In this document: positions 51,994 to 63,458 of the stretch, piece by piece
How the letters are laid out: every line of letters begins with the position of its first letter
Position numbering within the stretch: the stretch's first letter is position 1
Assembly: GCF_045038035.1 (NCBI RefSeq)
Contig: NZ_CP173427.1
Span: forward strand, 5,208,001 to 5,272,000
DNA: 64,000 nt
DNA from: Paenibacillus_F chitinolyticus_A
GTDB lineage: Bacteria > Bacillota > Bacilli > Paenibacillales > NBRC-103111
Reading direction: 5' to 3'
Program-made: the position numbers and the translations under genes
Notes under the pieces: model-generated
What the model was told of the DNA's origin: nothing
Databases searched by the model: none
What the model saw: the letters and a program-made list of their open reading frames with translations, nothing else

Positions 51994-52941
51994 TCACTTT
52001 TCGCGCAAAAAGGTACATTCCTCGGGAGCGACGGATAGAAAAGCCTGGATACTCGGCTGCCTCAGGGTCAGATACCGGGTCCATTCCATGAACCGGATCT
52101 TCACGGTAAGCCGCGGCTGCAGCCAGGCGGCCTCCCTGCTCCGTTCCGGTTCGTTGATAAACGGCCTGTCCGGCACGATAAGAGGCTTCGTTAAAGCCGT
52201 CAGGTCGATCCAATCCTGGCGGCTCAGCTTGCCTGTCCCCGCGTGTCCGATGTACACAAGCCGCCCCTCTTCGTTATACAGACCGAGCAGAATCGCATTC
52301 ACGACCCCTGACCGGTACGTCACTCCGCCGATAACGGCGTTCACGTCCAGATAGTTTTTATGCTTGCGCCAGCGGTGATCTTTGCCTTTGAGCGCGTAAG
52401 TGCTTCCCAAGTCCTTGTACACGACTCCTTCCAGACCGTGCGCCCGGGCAATGCCGAACAGTTCTTCCGTCTGCGTGAAGCTTTGGACGATTTGGACCCG
52501 GTCATCCGGGATGATCAGTTCTTCAAGAAGCGCCTGCCTTTCCGAAAGCGGCTTGTCGATGACCCATTCGTCGTTACAATACAAAATGTCAAACAGCATG
52601 TACACGACCGGTACCTTCTGTACCGAGCCCGCCAGGGATTTGCCGCTTCGCAGGCCGTCCCTTTTCATGACTTGATGAAAGGAAGGTTTCCCGTTTTCCA
52701 GCGCGATGATTTCCCCGTCCAGGATGACATTCCTCGCTTGGCAATAACCCGTGACGGCCTGATACTCCGGGTACTGGAGCGTTCTTTCGTTGAGCTTCCG
52801 GTTAAACAGCTGCACGCCCGTTCCGTCATAGTAGGTTAGCACGCGGACCCCGTCCCATTTGAACTGGGCAATCCATTCCTCGCCCGAAGGCGCCCGATCC
52901 GTGGAAACCGGCTCGAATGGAACAACCGGTGGTAGATTCAT
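51994..52941 (-). CDS. ligD: ATP-dependent DNA ligase (LigD ligase module)
   Basis: A 315-residue ligase corresponding to the ligase half of LigD. The adenylation lysine is K28 in F-K-W-D-G-V-R (motif I). Motifs III-V follow (VVYMLFDILYCN, E-G-V-V-Y-K-D at about 173-179, W-R-K-H-K-N-Y at about 192-198). The C-terminal 110 residues form the OB fold. There is no polymerase or phosphoesterase module; the polymerase is encoded separately at 53125. It is convergent with ku and divergent from the polymerase gene. Confidence 0.93.
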   Translation of the reverse strand: MNLPPVVPFEPVSTDRAPSGEEWIAQFKWDGVRVLTYYDGTGVQLFNRKLNERTLQYPEYQAVTGYCQARNVILDGEIIALENGKPSFHQVMKRDGLRSGKSLAGSVQKVPVVYMLFDILYCNDEWVIDKPLSERQALLEELIIPDDRVQIVQSFTQTEELFGIARAHGLEGVVYKDLGSTYALKGKDHRWRKHKNYLDVNAVIGGVTYRSGVVNAILLGLYNEEGRLVYIGHAGTGKLSRQDWIDLTALTKPLIVPDRPFINEPERSREAAWLQPRLTVKIRFMEWTRYLTLRQPSIQAFLSVAPEECTFLREK

Positions 52942-53124
52942 GTAAGGTGCCTCGCTTCCGGTACTTTTTATGTTCCATTATTGCCAAAAGCTCCACGCGG
53001 AATCCCGCTTAGGGCCTTGTTCTTCGGCCTCCTCCGGAAAGACGGCGCTGCCGCGAAGAATAGCCCGGCTCTTTTTCGTCCACAATGGGTATAAATGCTT
53101 GTACGTCCGGAAGGAGTGCACAGG

Positions 53125-54018
53125 ATGCCCGCAGGGTACAAAAAAACGCAAGGCACAATCATGGTCGAAGGGCAGGAACTGACCATCACGAACCCCGAGA
53201 AGCCTCTCTGGCCTGAGGCGGGAATTACGAAGCTTGATTTCCTCCAAAAGCTGATTGAGCTGTCCCCCTATTTGCTGCGCTACTGCCGGGACCGGCATTT
53301 GACGACGATCCGTTTTCCTCACGGCATTCACGACAAATCGTTTTACCAGAAAAATACCCCGGAGCCCGTTCCGAATTTCGTGAATCTCGCTCCGCTGGAC
53401 GGCATCCGGTACGTCAATCTGGATTCGCTTCCGACGCTGATCTGGCTCGGCAACTTGGCCTGTCTGGAATTTCATCCCTCGTTCCACCGCATCGGGGAGA
53501 CACTGCCGGCCGAGTGGCTCATTGATATCGACCCCAGCCTGGAAGTCGAACCGCGGATTATGGAAGCGGCTCACCTGATCGGAGAGGTGCTCGATTCCCT
53601 TCATATCCAGTCCGTGCCCAAAACGTCCGGAGCGACCGGCGTGCAAATTTACGTGCCCATCCAGCACGGGTACACTTTCGAGCAGCTTCGCAAAATCGGC
53701 TATTTTATCGGCTCCTTCGTCGTTAAAAAATATCCGAAGCTGTTTACGATTGAGCGCCTTAAAAAGAACCGCGGCGATCTCATTTACTTCGACTACCTGC
53801 AGCACTGGTACGGCAAAACGCTTTCCGCTCCCTACACGCCGAGGGCCAAAATCCACGGAACTGTCTCCACCCCGCTGCTTTGGGAGGAAGTCGAGCGCCG
53901 CTGCGATCCGAGAGATTTTACCCTTCACGTCATCGTGGAACGGATCAAAAAGATGGGCGATCTGATCGAGAAGGTGCCTCCTCAGAACCTCGATGCCGTT
54001 TTGTCTCATCTGGAGTAG
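53125..54018 (+). CDS. NHEJ DNA polymerase (LigD PrimPol module)
   Basis: A 297-residue archaeo-eukaryotic primase-like polymerase matching the LigD polymerase domain. It shows I-R-F-P-H-G-I (about 61-67) and D-K-S-F-Y-Q-K-N (about 69-76), the metal-binding W-L-I-D-I-D-P-S (about 131-138), S-G-A-T-G-V-Q-I-Y-V-P and Y-L-Q-H-W-Y-G-K-T. The ATG at 53125 has AAGGAG eight bases upstream. It fills gaps and adds (ribo)nucleotides at broken ends with Ku and the split ligase. Confidence 0.93.
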   Translation: MPAGYKKTQGTIMVEGQELTITNPEKPLWPEAGITKLDFLQKLIELSPYLLRYCRDRHLTTIRFPHGIHDKSFYQKNTPEPVPNFVNLAPLDGIRYVNLDSLPTLIWLGNLACLEFHPSFHRIGETLPAEWLIDIDPSLEVEPRIMEAAHLIGEVLDSLHIQSVPKTSGATGVQIYVPIQHGYTFEQLRKIGYFIGSFVVKKYPKLFTIERLKKNRGDLIYFDYLQHWYGKTLSAPYTPRAKIHGTVSTPLLWEEVERRCDPRDFTLHVIVERIKKMGDLIEKVPPQNLDAVLSHLE

Positions 54019-54042
54019 CATGGCCCGCCCCTTAGCCCCAGT

Positions 54043-54076
54043 AAGATCTTTCACTTTCCAGTGGGAGGTCTTTTTA
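54043..54076 (+). terminator. Terminator of the NHEJ polymerase gene
   Basis: An imperfect stem (AAGATCT-CAC with GTG-AGGTCTT) followed by TTTTT, 25 bases past the stop. Confidence 0.6.
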
Positions 54077-54211
54077 GCATGAATTCTGTAAAGTTCTAAA
54101 ATTTCTTTTCCAATGACTGCATATATGAGGTAAACTAACAACAACCATTAAATTACATTTATGGATTGTAAAAGTGCGGTTTATTGATTTATAAAATTTT
54201 ATAGGGAGGCG

Positions 54212-54628
54212 ATGAGTGCCTTGAACTTTAAAGAGGTATTGAGAGGCAGGACGTTCATGCTGCTCGGTTTGCTGTTTCTGATGTTCATTTTGTTTAAAAT
54301 GGTTCCGCTGCCGGATGCCGGTCAGCCTGCCTTTTGGCCCACCCTAATCTTCGTGGTATGCATTCTAATGAACATGTCATGCGACATTTATTTATCCCCG
54401 CTCCTTAAAAAACCGGATGAACGGATGAAGGCAATCCGGGCTAAAGCTTATTTCTATTCCTATTTTGCCACTCTGCTTTATATTGCGGCGGCCGCGGTTC
54501 TTGTTCTCATGGAAATGACTCCAATTCCCATTCCCCTGATTCTCTTGGATCTGATCGCTTTTGCCGGCCTGACTCCCAACCTCCTCCTGATTCTGTTTTA
54601 CAAACGGTCCGCAAAGCTCACATCGTGA
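54212..54628 (+). CDS. Four-TM membrane protein of unknown function
   Basis: A 138-residue protein with four hydrophobic helices (about 14-32, 41-58, 77-97, 103-130). AGGGAGG precedes the ATG closely. No family is recognised. It resembles small DUF-type integral membrane proteins of Bacillales; there is no motif to suggest an activity. It stands alone between terminators. Confidence 0.7.
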   Translation: MSALNFKEVLRGRTFMLLGLLFLMFILFKMVPLPDAGQPAFWPTLIFVVCILMNMSCDIYLSPLLKKPDERMKAIRAKAYFYSYFATLLYIAAAAVLVLMEMTPIPIPLILLDLIAFAGLTPNLLLILFYKRSAKLTS

Positions 54629-54648
54629 CGCTTCCGGATCTATGCACC

Positions 54649-54690
54649 AAAAAGCCCCGCTTCGCTTTTTCAAGGAAACAGGGCTTTGTT
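54649..54690. terminator. Terminator between the four-TM gene and cls
   Basis: AAAGCCC / GGGCTTT arms separated by an AT/GC-mixed loop. It lies between the convergent genes ending at 54628 and 54707. Confidence 0.6.
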
Positions 54691-54706
54691 ACATTTGCTT
54701 TGCCTC

Positions 54707-56137
54707 TTAAAACAAAGGCGACAGCAACCTTCCCAGCACTTCTTTGCCGCGCTGGAAGCGGGAGCGTTTTTCGAACTCCGACAGGATGATCCGCTTGCTG
54801 TTTTTCAGATCCTCCAGGAAATCATGCTCCAGCCGCTCGATCGATACTTTGTCGTACAGGATGGCGTTCAGCTCGAAGTTGCTGTAGAAGCTGCGCATGT
54901 CCATATTGGCCGTCCCTACGGTAGCGAACAAATCGTCAATGATGGTCACCTTCGCATGCACGAATCCGGGCTGGTACTGATAGAACCTCACCCCCGTCTG
55001 CATGAGCTCATGAATATAGGACAACGAAGCGTAATGAACGATCCAGGAATCGGGAATTTGCGGAAAAATGATTTTCACATCGACGCCGCTTATGGCTGCC
55101 GTTTTGAGCCCCATGATGAGACTCGCGTCGGGGATAAAGTACGGGGTCGTAATATAGATCCGCTTCTTTGCCGTCGTAATGCCCCCGAAATAGGATTCTA
55201 AAATCGAGTCCCAATGGGCGTCGGGGCCGCTCGCCACGATTTGAACGGGTTTGTGGCCCTCACACTCGTGCTCGGGAAAAAAGTTCGTGTCCACCAGCTT
55301 CTGCCGGCATACGAATTCCCAATCGGACAGGAACGTACTTTGCAAATAATACACGGAATCCCCTACCAGCTTCAGGTGGGTATCCCTCCAAAACCCGAGG
55401 ACCGGATGCTTCCCGAGGTATTCGTCTCCTATGTTGATCCCGCCCACGAAACCGACCGTCCCGTCTACCACAATGATTTTGCGGTGATTGCGGTAGTTCA
55501 TCCGCTTATCGAAAAAAGCGATAAAGGCCGGAAGAAAACAGTAGGTATCTATTCCGGCTTCGACCAATTCGCGTATGTAAGAAGAGGCAAGCTTGTAACT
55601 GCCGATTCCGTCATAAATGACGCGGACTTTAACGCCTTCGCGCGCTTTCCGGATAAGCAGTTCCTGAAACTTTTTACCGGTGTCGTCGTGCCGAACGATA
55701 TAAAACTCAAAATGAATATGGTGCTTCGCATTCTCCATCGCTTCGAACATAGACTCGTAAGCCGCCTCAGCGTTGGTCAGCACTTCCACCTCGTTGTTAC
55801 GGGTAATCGGCGAGCTGGGAATGTTGCTCAGCAGCCCGAACAGACGCGGTTCTTTGACAATGCTGGGGACGGGATAATCCCGGCCTTTTTTCGTGTTCTC
55901 CAGCTCCCGGCGCATTTCCCGCTGCATTTCACCGAGCACCCGCCGGTTTTTACGCTTTACGTGGCGCCTTTGCGAGTATTCTTTGGCCAGAAAATAGTAC
56001 ATAATAAATCCGATGACCGGCAGGATAAACAATATCATAAGCCAAGCGACCGTCTTGGTCGGGTTCCGGAATTCCACCACTACGATCGTGACGATTTGGA
56101 AAATAAATAACAGCAGCGCAATGACAAGCCACAGCAT
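54707..56137 (-). CDS. cls: Cardiolipin synthase
   Basis: A 476-residue membrane phospholipase-D-family enzyme that joins two phosphatidylglycerols into cardiolipin. It has two N-terminal TM helices (about 2-22 and 32-50), then two PLD domains, each with H-x-K-x4-D: H-R-K-I-I-V-V-D (about 217-224) and H-A-K-V-T-I-I-D (about 394-401). Length and order match Cls of Bacillales. Confidence 0.96.
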   Translation of the reverse strand: MLWLVIALLLFIFQIVTIVVVEFRNPTKTVAWLMILFILPVIGFIMYYFLAKEYSQRRHVKRKNRRVLGEMQREMRRELENTKKGRDYPVPSIVKEPRLFGLLSNIPSSPITRNNEVEVLTNAEAAYESMFEAMENAKHHIHFEFYIVRHDDTGKKFQELLIRKAREGVKVRVIYDGIGSYKLASSYIRELVEAGIDTYCFLPAFIAFFDKRMNYRNHRKIIVVDGTVGFVGGINIGDEYLGKHPVLGFWRDTHLKLVGDSVYYLQSTFLSDWEFVCRQKLVDTNFFPEHECEGHKPVQIVASGPDAHWDSILESYFGGITTAKKRIYITTPYFIPDASLIMGLKTAAISGVDVKIIFPQIPDSWIVHYASLSYIHELMQTGVRFYQYQPGFVHAKVTIIDDLFATVGTANMDMRSFYSNFELNAILYDKVSIERLEHDFLEDLKNSKRIILSEFEKRSRFQRGKEVLGRLLSPLF

Positions 56138-56340
56138 CGGCCGGTTCTCCCCCTTCTCTACTCCATGGTCGGCCCTTGCCGGCCGGGATTGCCGTATCTT
56201 TAGGTTTTACGTACTTTTAATCCACTATTCGGATCCTATAAACATAAGCCGATCACGTTGTCTTGTAAAGCTGGGTTATCTAAACCGGACATGGTATAAT
56301 AATCGTTAAACCTATCTACAGAGACCAGGAGAGAAAGCAC

Positions 56341-57087
56341 ATGAGACAAACCATTTTGTTCGATCTGGATGACACCCTCATTCACTGCAACAAATATTTT
56401 AATGTCGTGATTCAGCAGTTCGTGGATACGATGCTGACCTGGTTCGCGGGTCACCGTCTTACGGATGAAGACATTAAACACAAACAGCTTGAAATAGATT
56501 TGGCGGGTGTGGAAATCCACGGCTTCAAAGCGGAGCGTTTTCCGCAGTCGTTTATCGAAACGTATCATTTTTATTCCGATTTTTATGAAAGAACTCCTCG
56601 GAAAGACGAGGAACAGTGGCTTTATCAGCTCGGTAACAGCGTCTACGAACATTCGATTGAACCGTATCCGATGATGGACACGACTCTTCAGTCCCTGACG
56701 GACCAGGGGCATGAGCTGTACCTGTACACGGGCGGCGACGCAACGATCCAGATGCGTAAAATCCAGGAAGCCGGGCTTCACCGCTATTTCGGCGAACGGA
56801 TTTTCGTCGCGCTGCACAAAACCCGTGAATTTATGGAAACTCTTATCCATACCCAGCAGTTTGAGCGCGCCCGCACCTGGATGATCGGCAACTCCGTACG
56901 GACCGACGTCCTCCCGGCCATCGAGGCGGGAATCAATGCGATACACATTCCGGCTCAGCTGGAGTGGAAGTACAACATCGTCGATATTACCGCTACACCA
57001 AAAGGCGCCTTCTTCACGCTGCCTTCCCTGACGGAAGTTCCGAAGGTCATATCCGACTACAGCGGCAAACAGGCCGTCAGCCTGTAA
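56341..57087 (+). CDS. HAD-superfamily hydrolase
   Basis: A 248-residue phosphatase-like protein. Motif I is F-D-L-D-D-T with nucleophile Asp8 and Asp10. A large helical cap domain (about 17-105) is followed by motif II (LYTGGDA, about 127), motif III Lys near 140-150, and motif IV M-I-G-N-S-V-R-T-D (about 181-189). The style is that of YjjG/phosphoglycolate phosphatase-like HADs; the substrate is unknown. GGAGAG precedes the ATG. Confidence 0.88.
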   Translation: MRQTILFDLDDTLIHCNKYFNVVIQQFVDTMLTWFAGHRLTDEDIKHKQLEIDLAGVEIHGFKAERFPQSFIETYHFYSDFYERTPRKDEEQWLYQLGNSVYEHSIEPYPMMDTTLQSLTDQGHELYLYTGGDATIQMRKIQEAGLHRYFGERIFVALHKTREFMETLIHTQQFERARTWMIGNSVRTDVLPAIEAGINAIHIPAQLEWKYNIVDITATPKGAFFTLPSLTEVPKVISDYSGKQAVSL

Positions 57088-57092
57088 AAAAG

Positions 57093-57138
57093 CAAACGCC
57101 CGCAAAGCAGCTTGATCACGCTGCCTTGCGGGCGTTTG
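57093..57138. terminator. Terminator between the HAD and gltD genes
   Basis: A 13-base perfect stem CAAACGCCCGCAA / TTGCGGGCGTTTG with inner AGCAGC/GCTGC(C) pairing. The T-run is on the minus-strand side. Confidence 0.6.
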
Positions 57139-57301
57139 TGCCGCTTAGGGGATGGAGCTTGGGCTGGCCACCGTCATGTGACGCCGAGCACGGCTCGCTG
57201 GGAGCTTTGCGGGAGACGGAAGAATCGTTTCCGTCAGGTAAGGCTGCGGAAACGGGTAGTGTCGCTTCCCGGACCGTTTCACGCCTATCCACCTTTCTTG
57301 C

Positions 57302-57338
57302 ACGCAAAAAGGAGCCGTTCGGCTCCTTTTTTATTTTT
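57302..57338. terminator. Terminator of gltB-gltD
   Basis: A perfect stem AAAAAGGAGCC / GGCTCCTTTTT with a GTTC loop, starting three bases past the gltD stop, with T-runs on both strands. The 200 bases between this and the preceding hairpin (57139-57301) hold no gene that I can see. Confidence 0.9.
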
Positions 57339-57340
57339 CC

Positions 57341-58825
<1,485 letters not shown>

Positions 58826-58868
58826 TGCGCTTCCTCCATCGTATAGAATCTGTCCTGCTCGTTATGAA

Positions 58869-61800
58869 TTAGTTGCCGCCGACACGGGCCAGATCGCGCG
58901 TGTTTTCCTCGAATGCCTTCATAACGGCATCCTGCTGGCTCAGTCCGGATCTCTTCATCCGCTCGATAGCATCGAACATCCGTTTATAATCCTTCGGAAT
59001 GACTTTCACGAATTTCCAGATATATTCATCCCAACGGCTCAGCACGCGGTGTGCGATCGAGCTGTCGGTAAAGGTTGCATGATGCTGAATCATCAGCTTG
59101 AGTTCATTGATTTCGTAGATTTCTTCCACCTGCTCCAGCGACACCATCTCGGTGTTGCAGCGGCTGGCCATCGTGCCGTCCTCGTCGAGAACGTAAGCCA
59201 CGCCGCCCGACATGCCCGCCGCGAAGTTGCGGCCGGTCTTGCCGAGGATGACGACGCGTCCGCCCGTCATGTACTCGCAGCCGTGGTCGCCCACGCCTTC
59301 GACAACGACGCGCACGCCGGAGTTGCGGACAGCGAAGCGTTCGCCCGCGATACCGCGGATATACGCTTCCCCGTCGGTAGCGCCGTAGAAGCCCACGTTG
59401 CCGATGACGATGTTGTCTTCCGGCACGAACGTCGATTCGCTCGGCGGGAAGATGACGACTTTACCGCCGGACAATCCCTTGCCGACGTAATCGTTGGCGT
59501 CGCCTTCCAGCGACAGCGTCACGCCCTTCGGCACGAATGCGCCGAAGCTTTGACCGGCGGAGCCGGTGAAATGCAGGCGGATCGTGTCGTGCGGGAGCCC
59601 TTTCGCGCCGTAACGGCGGGTCACTTCGCTGCCGAGAATCGTGCCGACAACCCGGTTCGTGTTGTTGATCGGCAGTTCGATGCGGACGTGATCCTGATAT
59701 TCCAGCGCAGGTTTGCAGAGCGGAAGAATCTCGCGCATGTCGAGCGATTTCTCCAGCCCGTGATCCTGCCGCATCTGGTTGTAGCGGCCGACCTCTTCCG
59801 GCATTTCCGGCTGGTGAAGCAGCGGGCTCAGATCGAGGCCTTCGAGCTTCCAGTGGCCCGCCACTTCTTCCTGGACCAGGAATTCGGTGCGGCCGATCAT
59901 CTCTTCCAGCGTGCGGAAGCCGAGCTCCGCCATCGTTTCGCGGACATCCTGCGCGATGAAGTGCATGAAGTTCACGACATGCTCCGGCTCGCCCATGAAA
60001 TGCTTGCGAAGCTCCGGATTTTGCGTCGCTACGCCGACCGGACACGTGTCGAGGTGACACACGCGCATCATGATGCAGCCAAGCGAGATGAGCGGAGCCG
60101 TGGAGAAGCCGTATTCCTCGGCTCCCAGCAACGCTGCGACGATCACGTCGCGGCCGGTCATCATTTTGCCGTCGGATTCCAGCACGACGCGGCTTCTCAG
60201 GTTGTTCAGGATGAGCGTCTGGTGAGCTTCGGCCAGGCCCAGCTCCCATGGCAGTCCCGCGTGGCGGATACTCGTCTGCGGCGAAGCGCCCGTACCGCCG
60301 TCGTAGCCGCTGATCAGGATAACGTCCGCCTTGCCCTTGGCCACGCCGGCCGCGATCGTGCCGACACCGACTTCGGAGACGAGCTTCACGCTGATGCGGG
60401 CCTGAGGGTTCGCATTCTTGAGATCGTGGATCAGTTCCGCCAGATCCTCGATGGAATAGATGTCATGGTGCGGAGGCGGGGAGATCAGGCCGACGCCGGC
60501 CGTCGTACCGCGCACTTCCGCTACCCAAGGATATACTTTCTTGCCCGGCAGCTGCCCGCCTTCTCCCGGCTTGGCGCCTTGGGCCATCTTGATCTGAATC
60601 TCGTCGGCATTGACGAGGTAATTGCTCGTCACGCCGAACCGGCCGGAAGCTACCTGCTTGATGGAGCTTCTGCGCAGATCGCCGTTCTCATCCGGCGTGA
60701 AGCGGTTCGGATGCTCCCCGCCCTCGCCGGTATTGCTGCGGCCGCCGATACGGTTCATGGCGATGGCAAGCGCTTCGTGCGCTTCCTTGCTGATGGAACC
60801 GAAAGACATGGCCCCGGTCTTGAACCGCTTGAAAATCGCTTCGATCGGCTCGACTTCCGACACCGGAACCGGCGAGCGATCCGATTTCAGCTTAAGCAGG
60901 CCGCGCAGCGAAGCCGCTTTCTTCGATTGGCGATTGATAAGCTCGGCGAACTTTTTGTACATGGAATAGTCATTGTTCCGCACCGCGGTCTGCAGCGAGT
61001 GGATCGTCTCCGGCGTGAACACGTGATCCTCGCCGTCCTGACGCCATTGCAGTTCGCCGCCGGCATCCAGGACGCGGTCGCGTCCGTCGCGCGGAGAGTA
61101 AGCCCGCTGATGGCGCTGCAGCGTCTCCTGGGCCACTCCGTCGAGGCCGATGCCTTCGACAGGCGTGTAGGTCCAGGTGAAGTAACGGTCCACGAATTCC
61201 TGGCTGAGGCCGACCGCTTCGAAAATCTGCGCGCCCCGGTAACTCTGGATGGTCGAAATCCCCATTTTCGCCAGGACTTTGACAACCCCTTTGGTTGATG
61301 CCTTGATGTAGTTATAGGAAGCTTTCTCTTCCGTGATGTCTCTAATTTGACCGTTGCCGATCATATCTTTAAGCGTCTCGAAAGCGAGATACGGATTGAT
61401 CGCTCCCGCTCCATAGCCAAGCAGCAGAGCAAAATGATGCACTTCGCGCGGTTCCCCGGACTCGACGATCAGGCTCGCTTTGGTTCTTGTTCCCTGACGG
61501 ATCAAATGATGATGCAGGCCGGCAACGGCCAGCAGGGCCGGAATAGCCGCCTGTTCCCCGTCCATGCCTCTATCGGAGAGGATCAGGAATGTAGCTCCGT
61601 CTGCAATCGCTTCATCGGCAGCCGTATAGAGCTCCTCCATCGCCTGCTCAAGCCCTTCGCTTCCCGACGATGCCTGGAAGAGAGTCTTGAGCGTGACGGA
61701 TTTAAAGCCTTCACGCTTGATGTGGCGCAGCTTCGCCAATTCCTCGTTGGAGATAACCGGAGTCGGAATACGGATCTGTCGACAGCTTTCCGCTTCCGGA

Positions 61801-63458
61801 CGGATCAGGTTGCGCTCCGGTCCGATCGTCGTTTCCTGCGCGGTGACGATCTCCTCGAAGTTGGAGTCGATCGGCGGGTTCGTTACTTGCGCGAACAGCT
61901 GCTTGAAGTAGCTGTAAAGAAGCTGCGGGCGTTCCGAAAGAACGGCCAGAGGCGCGTCATAGCCCATGGAACCGATCGGATCGACGCCGGTTTTGGCCAT
62001 CGGCTCAAGGAATTTGCGGAGATACTCGAAAGTGTATCCGAATGCCTGCTGGCGCTGAACGAGCAGATCGTGATCCGGCTGCGGCTCGGAAGCGGCTTCC
62101 GGCAGTTCCCCGATGGAAACGAGATGTTTCTTGAGCCATTCCTGGTAAGGCTGTTCGTTAATGATCTGTCCTTTGATCTCTTCATCGGTCAGAATGCGCC
62201 CCGCCACCGTATCGACGACGAGCATGCGTCCCGGCTGCAGACGTTCTTTGCGCGCAATGCGCTCCGGCTCGATGCTGAGAACGCCGACTTCGGACGATAG
62301 GACGATAAGATCGTCATGCGTGACATAATAACGGGCCGGGCGAAGACCGTTGCGGTCAAGCAGAGCGCCGATAATGCGGCCGTCCGTGAACGAAATCGCG
62401 GCAGGACCGTCCCAAGGCTCCATCAGGGTGCTGTGGTATTCGTAAAAGGCGCGTTTGGCCGGATCCATCGTTTCGTGCTTGGACCACGGCTCCGGAACCA
62501 TCATCATGGCCGCGTGCGGCAATGAACGTCCGGAAAGCGTAAGAAATTCGAGCGTGTTATCGAGAATTTGAGAATCCGATCCGTCGGTATCGACGATCGG
62601 GAGCAGACTTTGGAAATTTTCACCGAACAAATCCGTTTGGATCATAGCTTGACGGGCGTGCATCCAGTTAACGTTGCCCCGCAGGGTATTGATTTCACCG
62701 TTGTGGATGACGTAGCGGTAAGGGTGGGCGCGTTCCCAGCTTGGAAAAGTGTTGGTACTGAAACGGGAGTGAACGAGGGCCATAGCTGTCTCGAAGGACG
62801 GGTCTTGCAATTCCGTGTAATAAGCGTCTACCTGCTCGGGAGTGAGCATGCCTTTGTATACGATGGTACGGCTGGATAAGCTGGGGAAGTAAAGCGGCGC
62901 GTTATCCAGGGCGCGGGTTTCATTCTCGATCCGCTTGCGGATGACATACAGTTTGCGTTCGAAGTTCAGTTCGTCCTGAATATCTCCGCTGCGGGCGATA
63001 AACAACTGACGCACGAAAGGCTCGGAAGCTTTGGCCGATTCGCCGAGGGTGGCATTGTCGGTAGGCACCGTTCTCCAGCCCAGGAACTGCTGGCCTTCTT
63101 CCTTGATAATCCGCTCCGCGATGCGCTCGCACTGCTGTCTGGCTTCCAGCTCCTGCGGGAGGAAAGCCATGCCGACGCCGTAAGTACCGGCTTCCGGCAG
63201 AGATATGTTTTCTTCGGCGCAAACCTTGCTGAGAAATCCGTGCGGAATCTGCAGCAGGATACCGGCGCCGTCACCCGTATTGGCTTCGCTGCCCTGGCCA
63301 CCCCGGTGGTCCAGATTGCAAAGCACATTCAACGCCTGCCCGACGATTTCGTGGGAAGGCCTGCCTTTCATATTCGCAACAAAACCAATCCCGCAGGCAT
63401 CATGCTCGAACCGCGGATCGTACAAACCTTGTTTGGAAGGGGAAGCGTTTCTGTTCAT
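58869..63458 (-). CDS. gltB: Glutamate synthase large subunit
   Basis: A 1529-residue alpha subunit that makes two glutamates from glutamine and 2-oxoglutarate. The class II amidotransferase nucleophile is Cys22 (H-D-A-C-G-I-G-F), so a 21-residue propeptide must be removed. The central FMN domain has G-Y-D-G-G-T-G-A-S-P and the 3Fe-4S site C-I-M-M-R-V-C-H-L-D-T-C; the GXGXG beta-helix domain is at the C-terminus (V-I-G-N-V-G-F-Y-G-A-T-D-G). The ATG at 63458 follows AGAGGAAAGG; the in-frame extension to 63644 has no domain and is rejected. No GltC gene is visible; the AT-rich upstream region (63460-63830) is the likely promoter. Confidence 0.97.
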   Translation of the reverse strand: MNRNASPSKQGLYDPRFEHDACGIGFVANMKGRPSHEIVGQALNVLCNLDHRGGQGSEANTGDGAGILLQIPHGFLSKVCAEENISLPEAGTYGVGMAFLPQELEARQQCERIAERIIKEEGQQFLGWRTVPTDNATLGESAKASEPFVRQLFIARSGDIQDELNFERKLYVIRKRIENETRALDNAPLYFPSLSSRTIVYKGMLTPEQVDAYYTELQDPSFETAMALVHSRFSTNTFPSWERAHPYRYVIHNGEINTLRGNVNWMHARQAMIQTDLFGENFQSLLPIVDTDGSDSQILDNTLEFLTLSGRSLPHAAMMMVPEPWSKHETMDPAKRAFYEYHSTLMEPWDGPAAISFTDGRIIGALLDRNGLRPARYYVTHDDLIVLSSEVGVLSIEPERIARKERLQPGRMLVVDTVAGRILTDEEIKGQIINEQPYQEWLKKHLVSIGELPEAASEPQPDHDLLVQRQQAFGYTFEYLRKFLEPMAKTGVDPIGSMGYDAPLAVLSERPQLLYSYFKQLFAQVTNPPIDSNFEEIVTAQETTIGPERNLIRPEAESCRQIRIPTPVISNEELAKLRHIKREGFKSVTLKTLFQASSGSEGLEQAMEELYTAADEAIADGATFLILSDRGMDGEQAAIPALLAVAGLHHHLIRQGTRTKASLIVESGEPREVHHFALLLGYGAGAINPYLAFETLKDMIGNGQIRDITEEKASYNYIKASTKGVVKVLAKMGISTIQSYRGAQIFEAVGLSQEFVDRYFTWTYTPVEGIGLDGVAQETLQRHQRAYSPRDGRDRVLDAGGELQWRQDGEDHVFTPETIHSLQTAVRNNDYSMYKKFAELINRQSKKAASLRGLLKLKSDRSPVPVSEVEPIEAIFKRFKTGAMSFGSISKEAHEALAIAMNRIGGRSNTGEGGEHPNRFTPDENGDLRRSSIKQVASGRFGVTSNYLVNADEIQIKMAQGAKPGEGGQLPGKKVYPWVAEVRGTTAGVGLISPPPHHDIYSIEDLAELIHDLKNANPQARISVKLVSEVGVGTIAAGVAKGKADVILISGYDGGTGASPQTSIRHAGLPWELGLAEAHQTLILNNLRSRVVLESDGKMMTGRDVIVAALLGAEEYGFSTAPLISLGCIMMRVCHLDTCPVGVATQNPELRKHFMGEPEHVVNFMHFIAQDVRETMAELGFRTLEEMIGRTEFLVQEEVAGHWKLEGLDLSPLLHQPEMPEEVGRYNQMRQDHGLEKSLDMREILPLCKPALEYQDHVRIELPINNTNRVVGTILGSEVTRRYGAKGLPHDTIRLHFTGSAGQSFGAFVPKGVTLSLEGDANDYVGKGLSGGKVVIFPPSESTFVPEDNIVIGNVGFYGATDGEAYIRGIAGERFAVRNSGVRVVVEGVGDHGCEYMTGGRVVILGKTGRNFAAGMSGGVAYVLDEDGTMASRCNTEMVSLEQVEEIYEINELKLMIQHHATFTDSSIAHRVLSRWDEYIWKFVKVIPKDYKRMFDAIERMKRSGLSQQDAVMKAFEENTRDLARVGGN

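Noticed and set aside
59049..61298. Long plus-strand ORF (749 codons) inside gltB
   Set aside because: It is antisense to conserved gltB motifs, with no ribosome site and no recognisable domain; a GC-driven shadow frame.
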